Shown: positions 8,060 to 14,589 of the stretch, one piece after another
Position numbering within the stretch: position 1 is the first letter of the stretch
Layout of the letters: every line of letters begins with the position of its first letter
Assembly: GCA_028868515.1 (NCBI GenBank)
Contig: JAGWUI010000018.1
Location: forward strand, 1 to 51,974
Length of the DNA stretch: 51,974 bases
Direction: 5' to 3'
From: Gammaproteobacteria bacterium
GTDB taxonomy: Bacteria > Pseudomonadota > Gammaproteobacteria > Pseudomonadales > Moraxellaceae
The notes under the pieces: model-generated
The model's input: the letters and a program-made list of their open reading frames with translations, nothing else
What the model was told of the DNA's origin: nothing
Databases searched by the model: none
Position numbers and translations under genes: made by a program

Positions 8060-10171
8060 TTACCACATAATGACGCGTTGATCGGGCGCTAAGTACATCT
8101 TATCGCCTTGCTTCACGCCAAACGCATCATAGAACGGTGGCTGGTTGGCAAGTGCGCCATCGCCACGGAATTGCGCAGGGGAGTGAGGATCGCTTTTGAG
8201 CTGAACAATCATTTGTGCTTCGCGTGTTTTGCTTCGCCATACTTGTGCCCAACCAAAATAAAAACGTTGATCGCCTGTCATGCCATCCATCATCGTTGCA
8301 GGTTTGCCTGCGAGAGATAGCTGGTAGGCTTTGTAAGCAATCGCAAGACCAGAGTTGTCCGCGATATTTTCACCTAGGGTCAATTCACCATTGACGTTAT
8401 AACCTTTGACTGGGCTGTATGCGCTGTATTGAGCAACTAGCGCTTTGGTTTTCTTAGCGAAGTTCTTGTGATCGGCTTCTGTCCACCAGTTACGAAGGTT
8501 GCCAACCTCATCAAACTGGCTGCCTTGATCATCAAAACCATGACTAATTTCATGTCCAATCACTGCGCCAATGCCGCCGTAATTCACCGCATCATCTGCG
8601 TTTGCATCGAAGAATGGCGGTTGTAAAATCGCTGCAGGAAACACAATTTCATTCATGGATGGATTGTAGTAAGCATTGACTGTTTGTGGAGTCATTCCCC
8701 ATTCTTCACGATCCACAGGCTTGCCGAGTTTGTTAATTTGGCGTTGATATTCAAAGCGACTTGCGCGCATCGAGTTGCCAATCAAATCATCTTTTTTAAT
8801 TTCTAACGCACTGTAATCACGCCATTTGTTTGGATAACCGATTTTAATTGCAAGTTTATCCAATTTTTTCTGAGCTTCTTTCTTCGAGTCAGCACTCATC
8901 CAATCCAATGTGTCGATACTGTGGTGATAAGCAGTAATCAAGTTGTTGACCAGCTTCATCATCCGCGCTTTATTTTCCGCAGGGAAATACTGCTCAACGT
9001 AGAGTTGTCCCAAGCCTTCACCAATCTGACCTTCAACGGTTTTTACGCCACGTTTCCAGCGCACTTCATTCTGAGGAACACCGCGTAATGTCGTGCCATA
9101 AAATGAAAAACGCTCGTCCACATAAGCTTTAGACAAGTCGCCAGCAAAGCCATTCAGCACATGCCATTTGAAATAAACTTTCCAGACATCCAAAGGCGTT
9201 TTTTCAATTAAACGATCCAAGCCTTTGAAGTAACTCGGTTGTCCAATGACGAGATAAGGGGTTTTATTTTTTAATTCTGCATCAACCAGATAGCTGTTCC
9301 AGTCAAAATGCGGTACAAGCGTTTTCAGCTTACTCAAGGTCATTGGATTGTAGGTTTTAACGGGGTCGCGATTTTCAACTTTGGTCCATTGCACTTTTGC
9401 GATTTCGGTTTCGAGTGCGAGGATTTGTGCGGCATGTTGCTTCGCCGAAGTATCACCTGACATGGTGAGCATGTTTTCGATATAAGCGAGATATTTCAGG
9501 CGTGTGTCTTTGAGTTTTGCATCATCTTTTAAATAATAATCACGATCAGGTAGCCCCAACCCACCTTGATCGAGCCCTGCAACGACTTTGGTGGAATCCT
9601 TTGCATCTTGTCCGATGCCAAGCTCAAGTGGCACACCCACATCAATCATCGAAAGATGTACAACGAGCCCTGCCAATTGCTTCTTATTGGTAATGGCATC
9701 AATTTTTGCAAATTCTGAATGGAGTGGGCTAATGCCGAGTTTTTCTAATGTCGGTTCATCCATATAACTTGCGTATAAATCGACAATTTTTTGTTGAATT
9801 GATCCAGCAGGAATATCTTTCTTTGCGCTTTCTGCATCAATAATACTGTGCAGTTGATTTAGGGATTGTTCAGCGAGTTCATTGAACGCACCCCAGCCCG
9901 ATTTGTCTGCTGGAATTTCTGTATTTTTGAGCCAAGTGCCATTTACATAGTTATAGAAATCATCTTGTGGGCGGACGCTGCTATCGATATTTTTTAGACT
10001 GAGACCCGATGCCAATGTCGTTGGTGCGCCTGCTTGTGAGTTGGTGGTTGGTTCGATGGATTGAGTTTTTTCGATGACGGTTGGTGCAGTCGGTGAGTCG
10101 GCAAAAACAGTCCCAGTCATCTGAGCAACCACAGCGGCAGCGATGAGTGTTTGAGTCATCAAGCGTTTCAC
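8060..10171 (-). CDS. pepO: Secreted M13-family zinc metallopeptidase (neprilysin/PepO-like)
   Basis: Oligopeptide-cleaving endopeptidase, exported through an N-terminal signal peptide (MKRLMTQTLIAAAVVAQMTG, cleavage probably after TVFA). 703 residues, the normal M13 length. The zinc site is GHEISHGFDDQG near residue 538 (HExxH), with the third ligand in GENIADNSG near residue 600 (ExxxD). The large N-terminal cap domain begins with DFYNYVNGTWLKN, as usual for M13_N, and the C-terminus ends with the family's buried CxxW-like aromatic (VIMW). It is divergent from the GST gene. The symbol pepO is used for the family, not a proven orthologue. Confidence 0.92.
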   Translation of the reverse strand: MKRLMTQTLIAAAVVAQMTGTVFADSPTAPTVIEKTQSIEPTTNSQAGAPTTLASGLSLKNIDSSVRPQDDFYNYVNGTWLKNTEIPADKSGWGAFNELAEQSLNQLHSIIDAESAKKDIPAGSIQQKIVDLYASYMDEPTLEKLGISPLHSEFAKIDAITNKKQLAGLVVHLSMIDVGVPLELGIGQDAKDSTKVVAGLDQGGLGLPDRDYYLKDDAKLKDTRLKYLAYIENMLTMSGDTSAKQHAAQILALETEIAKVQWTKVENRDPVKTYNPMTLSKLKTLVPHFDWNSYLVDAELKNKTPYLVIGQPSYFKGLDRLIEKTPLDVWKVYFKWHVLNGFAGDLSKAYVDERFSFYGTTLRGVPQNEVRWKRGVKTVEGQIGEGLGQLYVEQYFPAENKARMMKLVNNLITAYHHSIDTLDWMSADSKKEAQKKLDKLAIKIGYPNKWRDYSALEIKKDDLIGNSMRASRFEYQRQINKLGKPVDREEWGMTPQTVNAYYNPSMNEIVFPAAILQPPFFDANADDAVNYGGIGAVIGHEISHGFDDQGSQFDEVGNLRNWWTEADHKNFAKKTKALVAQYSAYSPVKGYNVNGELTLGENIADNSGLAIAYKAYQLSLAGKPATMMDGMTGDQRFYFGWAQVWRSKTREAQMIVQLKSDPHSPAQFRGDGALANQPPFYDAFGVKQGDKMYLAPDQRVIMW

Positions 10172-10476
10172 GTATAAACATCCTTATCGTTAAAAATGAC
10201 TAATGAAAACGTTGCGCAAAAATGCTGGCAAAGCATTTGCGTGTATCTTGCAACTTTTCAAATGAATGACCGACTATACCAGCTTGTGAATGCAAAAATG
10301 CTTTGGAAATAGTATCTAAAATGTGTCGGGACGCATTCATTGACTCAACAAATCAGCAACAATACATGATCTTTATTTAGGGAAATTGACATCAAAGTGA
10401 TGCACACTTGCAGTAGTTTTAGATGCTGCTTGACTCGATCCACCTCATACAAAACTCAATGATTAAGGACAATATA
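10172..10476. other. Divergent intergenic region, M13 peptidase / GST
   Basis: 305 bp with no gene. It must hold both divergent promoters. A TTGACA at 10386-10391 is a possible -35 for the GST gene, but no convincing -10 sits 16-18 bases away. AAGGA at 10465-10469 is the GST ribosome site. Short AAATGCT / AGCATTT inverted words around 10219-10240 may form a hairpin. Confidence 0.4.
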
Positions 10477-11112
10477 ATGAAACTTTATTATTCAATTCTT
10501 TCACCTTATAGCCAAAAAGTGATGATCGCTTTCTATGAAAAAGGTGTCGATTTTACGCCCACCAAAGTGAATTTTGGTGATGAAGCGGGTCGTGCTGAAT
10601 ACGCCAAAATTTATCCGCTCGGTAAAATTCCATTATTGGTTGATGAAAGCAAAGATTTGTTTATTCCTGAATCGACCATCATCATTGAGTTCTTAGAGAA
10701 TGAATACGCGGCACAAGGCACGTCGTTAATCCCAAGTGACAAAACGGCTGCGCGTCGTGTGCGATTTAAAGATCGTATGCATGATTTGTATGTGAGTGAG
10801 CCTGTGGTGACGCTTTATTTTGATACGATGAAACCAGCTGATCAGAAAAATCCAGAAGCGGTTGCTAAAGCGCGGAAGACATTGGATGTGATGTATAACT
10901 ATATGGAACAGTCATTTGCCGAGAATCAATTTGCATCAGGCAATGAATTCACGATGGCGGATTGTGCTGCTTTTCCAGGGTTGTTTTATGCGCAGAAATT
11001 ACATCCGTTTAGCCAATATCCAAATATCACAGCTTATTTCCAACGCTTAATGCAACGTCCAAGTGTTCAAAAAGTGCTCTCTGAATTGTTGCCTGTATTA
11101 CAAGCCATGTAG
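10477..11112 (+). CDS. Glutathione S-transferase family protein
   Basis: A 211-residue cytosolic GST-fold protein. It has an N-terminal thioredoxin-like domain (MKLYYSILSPYSQKVMIAF; PLGKIPLLVD cis-Pro loop; PESTIIIEFLE glutathione-binding ES pair) and a C-terminal helical domain ending in ASGNEFTMADCAAFPGL, the conserved capping motif. The reading frame is open to 10423, but the ATG at 10477 has AAGGA seven bases upstream and matches the family N-terminus, so I chose it. The SPYSQ active-site region keeps a Ser/Tyr pair. The substrate is unknown. The gene stands alone, divergent from the peptidase gene. Confidence 0.9.
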   Translation: MKLYYSILSPYSQKVMIAFYEKGVDFTPTKVNFGDEAGRAEYAKIYPLGKIPLLVDESKDLFIPESTIIIEFLENEYAAQGTSLIPSDKTAARRVRFKDRMHDLYVSEPVVTLYFDTMKPADQKNPEAVAKARKTLDVMYNYMEQSFAENQFASGNEFTMADCAAFPGLFYAQKLHPFSQYPNITAYFQRLMQRPSVQKVLSELLPVLQAM

Positions 11113-11156
11113 ACAACTTAGCGAATAGATTTTGCGGAGGCTGGTTATTCAAAATT

Positions 11157-11178
11157 AAGCTGAGATAAGTCTCGGCTT
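11157..11178 (+). terminator. Weak stem-loop after GST gene
   Basis: A 9-bp stem with one G-U pair (11157-11165 with 11170-11178) and a TAAG loop. The T-run comes about 12 bases later, so termination is only possible, not certain. Confidence 0.35.
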
Positions 11179-11220
11179 ATTGCTCATACGTTTTTCTACA
11201 TTCTTTCTTTGGAGCTAAAA

Positions 11221-12063
11221 ATGAGCTTGATTAGTGTAGGTATAGAAAACTCATTGCATATCAATCTGCATTATGAGGATCTTGGTACAGGCAAGCCTGT
11301 CGTATTGATTCATGGGTGGTTACAAAGCGGCGCAGCTTGGGAGAAGCAAACCGCAGCACTACTTGACGCAGGCTATCGCGTCATCACTTATGATCGTCGT
11401 GGTTTTGGTAAATCTACTCAACCATCGATAGGCTATGAGTATGAGACGTTGGCGCATGATTTGGATAAGGTGCTGACTAAGCTCGATTTACATGATGTGA
11501 CATTGATTGGCTTCTCCATGGGTGGCGGAGAGGTTGCACGTTATCTTGGAAAATATGGTTCAGAACGTATTAGCAAGGCGGTTTTCATTGGCGCGATTCC
11601 ACCTTATTTGCAGAAAGCTGCGGATAATCCAGAAGGTGTGGATGGTAGTGTCTTCGATGGAATCAAAGCAGTACTTCGTGCGGATCGTCCTGCTTTTCTC
11701 GCAGGATTCTTACAGAATTTTTATAATACCGATGTGCTTGGTGAGAGTGGTAGTCAGAAGATTAGTCATGAGGTGGTTGCCGCAAATTGGAATATCGCTG
11801 TGAGTGCTTCACCCAAAGGAACTGTGGATTGTGTAACCGCATGGGGAACTGATTTCCGTCAGGATGTGGCAAAGATCAACATTCCAACGTTGATCATACA
11901 TGGCGATGCGGATCGTATTGTGCCTGTTGCCGCGACTGCGACACGAATGCAAAGCGCGATCAAAGGTGCGCAATTAGTATTGGTGAAAGATGCACCGCAT
12001 GGTCTGGTTTGGACTCATGCGGATGAGGTCAATAAAGCATTATTGGATTTTTTAGCAGGCTAA
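11221..12063 (+). CDS. Alpha/beta hydrolase (non-haem chloroperoxidase/arylesterase-like)
   Basis: A 280-residue serine hydrolase. It has the oxyanion HGWLQSG segment near residue 32, the nucleophile elbow GFSMGG near residue 98, an acid in HGDADRIVP near residue 228 and the catalytic His in DAPHGLVWTH near residue 258. The YDRRGFGKSTQP strand and VFIGAIPPY are typical of the non-haem chloroperoxidase/esterase branch; true substrates of this group are usually esters or lactones. An open frame reaches the TTG at 11209, but that codon overlaps the GGAG ribosome site, so the ATG at 11221 is the start. No operon partner. Confidence 0.88.
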   Translation: MSLISVGIENSLHINLHYEDLGTGKPVVLIHGWLQSGAAWEKQTAALLDAGYRVITYDRRGFGKSTQPSIGYEYETLAHDLDKVLTKLDLHDVTLIGFSMGGGEVARYLGKYGSERISKAVFIGAIPPYLQKAADNPEGVDGSVFDGIKAVLRADRPAFLAGFLQNFYNTDVLGESGSQKISHEVVAANWNIAVSASPKGTVDCVTAWGTDFRQDVAKINIPTLIIHGDADRIVPVAATATRMQSAIKGAQLVLVKDAPHGLVWTHADEVNKALLDFLAG

Positions 12064-12092
12064 GTTTTGCTTTAAATCTCTTGAGAATGTGC

Positions 12093-12117
12093 AGGCTGGG
12101 ATTTGTCCCAGCTTTTA
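12093..12117. terminator. Stem-loop terminator between convergent hydrolase and LRAT genes
   Basis: GCTGGGA (12095-12101) pairs with TCCCAGC (12106-12112) around a TTTG loop, followed by TTTT on the plus strand. Both converging genes end here. The AGGCTGGGA form resembles the GGCTGGGG palindrome at 13290-13310. Confidence 0.6.
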
Positions 12118-12546
12118 CTTTAACCGTCGTTTTGACAGAATTTTTGAAACCAAATCACCAATTTCCTGAGCAACAAAATAACCTGCTGCTGCGGCGTTCA
12201 ATGTATATTTCTTGATCTGTGCGCTGGAGTGCATGCCTGAAATGCACCAATTTACGAAGTGTTCGCAGTTATTAAAAATAATATTGTATTCATTCTCACC
12301 GAGGCGGCTAAAGGCACGCTCCACGCTTTCTTCAGGGCTAAAGTTTCTGACGCTTGGTTCTTCAATCCAGAAACCAAAACCATTATCAAAACGTTCTAAG
12401 GATGTGATCGATACTGGTTTTTTCGAGAAACCATCGATAAATCCCGAATACTGAATCACGCGTTGATCACCAACATAAATCCCATGATGGGTGAAGCCCA
12501 AACGTGGTGTGACGAGGTGATCGCCGATATTGATCATTGCAGTCAT
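12115..12546 (-). CDS. LRAT / NlpC-P60-like papain-fold hydrolase (H-box family)
   Basis: A 143-residue member of the lecithin retinol acyltransferase-like branch of the NlpC/P60 superfamily, whose relatives hydrolyse or transfer acyl groups on lipids. The active-site elements are HHGIYVGD (His21) and NNCEHFVNW (Cys94); the second polar position is Gln32 (VIQYSG) where a His is common. The C-terminus (about residues 119-143) is an Ala/Gly-rich hydrophobic stretch ending in KRRLK, possibly a membrane-contacting helix. The start is the ATG at 12546, five bases after GGAGG; a GTG at 12558 overlaps that site. It is divergent from an XRE regulator whose own C-terminus is hydrophobic. Confidence 0.82.
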   Translation of the reverse strand: MTAMINIGDHLVTPRLGFTHHGIYVGDQRVIQYSGFIDGFSKKPVSITSLERFDNGFGFWIEEPSVRNFSPEESVERAFSRLGENEYNIIFNNCEHFVNWCISGMHSSAQIKKYTLNAAAAGYFVAQEIGDLVSKILSKRRLK

Positions 12547-12589
12547 CTGTCCCTCCACGTGGTGCGATGCTTTGATTTTGATGGTTAGT

Positions 12590-12608
12590 ACAAAAAGTGA
12601 TCTTTTGT
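12590..12608. promoter_or_regulatory. Candidate operator in the LRAT/XRE divergent region
   Basis: Inverted repeat ACAAAA-N7-TTTTGT, 44 bp upstream of the LRAT start within the 213-bp divergent region. Such a dyad suits an XRE dimer, but it is only one candidate found by eye. Confidence 0.25.
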
Positions 12609-12759
12609 TTGAGATGCGAATATTAGGACATGTGCAATAGTTGCGTCAATCTCATAATTTCCGTTTTATGCAAATTTTGTGTAACTAGTTTGCTCTGTAA
12701 TCTGCAATGGGTGTGCTAAGATTTCTCGAATGGTTTTATCGACAAGTTAAGGATGGCGT

Positions 12760-13218
12760 ATGCCTACAGAGTTAGACCTTCATACGAGTATTCCTGCAAT
12801 TATTGGCTCATTGATTGCCAAGCGTCGGATCGAGCGCGATTTGTCGCAGACTGATGCAGCGCATTTCTTGGACATTGGTACATCGTCATGGTCAAGAATT
12901 GAAAATGGCGAAACGTCGATGACACTTGATCAGCTTTTTGCGATTTGTAAGGGATTGGATTTAAAGCCAAGTGCTTTTTTTATTTTGGTTGAAGACAAAA
13001 TTGCAGTGCTGGAAAGCAAAGGCATCGTGGTGCATGCCCATAAATTGAAGAACAAGAAAAAAGTAAAACTCATGGATGCTGCAAAGAAGAAGGGTAGTAT
13101 GGTTTCTGTGCTTGAAGTGACAGGTATGGGCTTGTGGCCGCTGATTGGCTCGGTGATTTTTGTGGCGGGGGCTGTGGCGATTCAAGGGTCGAGTAAGAAG
13201 AAGCGGGCTGTTGAATGA
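12760..13218 (+). CDS. XRE-family transcriptional regulator with C-terminal membrane segment
   Basis: A 152-residue protein. Residues about 12-68 form an HTH_3 domain (AKRRIERDLSQTDAAHFLDI, then SWSRIENGETSMTLDQLFAI). A charged Lys-rich linker (KNKKKVKLMDAAKKKG, about 91-111) leads to a hydrophobic segment (GLWPLIGSVIFVAGAVAI, about 122-140) and a basic tail (KKKRAVE), which reads as a single transmembrane helix. Membrane-tethered XRE proteins are uncommon. AAGGA sits six bases before the ATG. The gene is divergent from the LRAT-like gene, its likely regulatory target. Confidence 0.85.
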   Translation: MPTELDLHTSIPAIIGSLIAKRRIERDLSQTDAAHFLDIGTSSWSRIENGETSMTLDQLFAICKGLDLKPSAFFILVEDKIAVLESKGIVVHAHKLKNKKKVKLMDAAKKKGSMVSVLEVTGMGLWPLIGSVIFVAGAVAIQGSSKKKRAVE

Positions 13219-13288
13219 AGCAGTTGAAAAATCGGAATAAGTTTGTGTTGGTTGGTAGTGCCAGCGTCTTTTTAAGAATCAAATAAAT

Positions 13289-13313
13289 GGGCTGGGGTAG
13301 AACCCCAGCCTAC
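13289..13313. repeat. REP-like palindrome (GGCTGGGGT...ACCCCAGCCTACG)
   Basis: A perfect 9-bp stem (13290-13298 with 13302-13310) and a 3-nt loop, followed by TACG. It lies between convergent genes (XRE and the MGxDIH protein). There is no T-run, so it is more like a dispersed palindrome than a terminator. Confidence 0.5.
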
Positions 13314-13346
13314 GCGTGCTGATTGTGAAATAACAGTTTTGGTATA

Positions 13347-13913
13347 TTAACCGAAGCCAAAAACGAATCGTACATTTTCATGTACTGATAATAGCCGCCT
13401 AACTTCACCAACGAAATATTCGAAATCTTCGGTAAAGTCGTAAATCCAATCGATAATTACCCACCAAGTATCATCTGTAATATTTTCTGGGGTGGCGTAG
13501 CGCTCTGAGTATTCTTGTTGCTGCCAATCCGAATGCAATTCATACCAAAGCTTTGGGTTTGAGCATTTATCCCACTCGTTATAAACATCGATCGGCACCC
13601 AAATTCTCATATTCTTTACTGGAATAGGGGCGCTGATGATTTCGGCGCCCGATAACCAAGAGTAGCCCCATTCCCCCATGAATTTATACAGATTTCGATC
13701 ATCAGAGGCATAGTCTTTGTAAGGGTGGCGGCAACCATCAGCGTCGAACATAAAGTCTGATGGGAAGCCTCTTGGTTTAGTGATTGCTTGTTGCCCTCCC
13801 GTACCAAGCCAGTCATATAAATAATAATCACGAATTCCGTTGTATTTACTGGGGATATCAACCCATTGATTATTTTTGTGAGCCTGAAACACCCAGTGAA
13901 TATCTATGCCCAT
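13347..13913 (-). CDS. Phage-associated 'MGxDIH' family protein of unknown function
   Basis: A 188-residue protein, rich in Trp, Tyr and Asp. It begins MGIDIHWVFQA, has PRGFP at residues 47-51 and a WGYSWL segment at 82-87, and ends NVRFVFGFG. This order matches the widespread phage and prophage proteins that begin MGCDIH and carry PRGLP and G(Y/H)SWL motifs; their function is not established. Here the usual Cys3 is Ile. No other phage gene is nearby, so it is probably a stray 'moron' or a remnant of an integrated element. The family assignment comes from memory of the motif pattern. Confidence 0.65.
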   Translation of the reverse strand: MGIDIHWVFQAHKNNQWVDIPSKYNGIRDYYLYDWLGTGGQQAITKPRGFPSDFMFDADGCRHPYKDYASDDRNLYKFMGEWGYSWLSGAEIISAPIPVKNMRIWVPIDVYNEWDKCSNPKLWYELHSDWQQQEYSERYATPENITDDTWWVIIDWIYDFTEDFEYFVGEVRRLLSVHENVRFVFGFG

Positions 13914-13934
13914 ATGAATATTTTCTCTGACTCA

Positions 13935-13973
13935 GCAGTTTGGAAGTTTGGCTTGATAGAATTCTGGTGATTC
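13935..13973. repeat. 39-bp fragment duplicated from the acyl-CoA dehydrogenase gene
   Basis: 13935-13973 aligns with 14705-14742 inside the acyl-CoA dehydrogenase gene: GCAGTTTGGA is identical, then a short variable stretch with one gap, then 23 bases with a single mismatch (GCTTGRTAGAATTCTGGTGATTC). Both are in the same orientation. The copy sits just past the SRPBCC stop codon and encodes nothing. Confidence 0.6.
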
Positions 13974-13975
13974 AT

Positions 13976-14443
13976 TTAGTTTGTTTCAAGTTGTCGCTTG
14001 AGTTCAGCAAGTGCATTTGTGAGAGTTTCCTCAAATTCCCTGAGAAATCGTGGAACCAAGAGATTAAAGGGATGGAGTTTACTAAACTCAAAGTTGGCTT
14101 CCCAGCGCAAGCGCGAACGTCCATCACCCAAATCCTCGACGAGGACTTTACCTAAACTGTCTTTGAGTCCAGGCATGCCTTTTATCACGGTGTAGTGGAA
14201 AGTGCTTGGTGCATCAAACACAGTAATTTTTTCATAGACTGTAGGCCATTTTGCCGACTTAAATTCGAGTACGCGTACAGCACCGACACCATTTGGAGAT
14301 GGCGTGCCAGTTTTATCTAATGTCACTTGTTGTACAGGCTCAATCCAGCTTGGCGAATCCACATAATTCGAGACGCGCGCCCATACGGTGCTTTGTGGTG
14401 CGGAAATTTCGTTACTAACACGGATCTCATGAATCTTAGACAT
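13976..14443 (-). CDS. SRPBCC (START-like/polyketide cyclase) family protein
   Basis: A 155-residue soluble protein of the Bet v1-like hydrophobic-cavity fold. It begins HEIRVSNEISAPQSTVWARVSNYVDSPSW, the typical first strand plus helix with a conserved W, then alternating strands (GVGAVRVLEFK, TFHYTVIKG, SRLRWEANFEF) and the long C-terminal helix (LREFEETLTNALAELKRQLE). Members bind lipids or other hydrophobic ligands or act as cyclases; no ligand can be assigned. It is separated from the upstream acyl-CoA dehydrogenase by a terminator, so it is probably transcribed alone. Confidence 0.85.
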   Translation of the reverse strand: MSKIHEIRVSNEISAPQSTVWARVSNYVDSPSWIEPVQQVTLDKTGTPSPNGVGAVRVLEFKSAKWPTVYEKITVFDAPSTFHYTVIKGMPGLKDSLGKVLVEDLGDGRSRLRWEANFEFSKLHPFNLLVPRFLREFEETLTNALAELKRQLETN

Positions 14444-14534
14444 TAGGCAACCCCCATTGCATTCTAAATATATTGAAAAACATACTTATTTATCAGAGCG
14501 ATTTTAACTGAATAATGCCCTTGATGCAGCGCCC

Positions 14535-14564
14535 ATAAAAAAAGGAAGCCGAGATGGCTTCCTT
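14535..14564 (-). terminator. Terminator after acyl-CoA dehydrogenase gene
   Basis: AAGGAAGCC (14542-14550) pairs with GGCTTCCTT (14556-14564) around GAGAT. Read on the minus strand, the stem is followed by a run of seven T. It is about 26 bp past the stop codon. Confidence 0.85.
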
Positions 14565-14589
14565 CTTCGTTTCATTGATTAACTATCAA

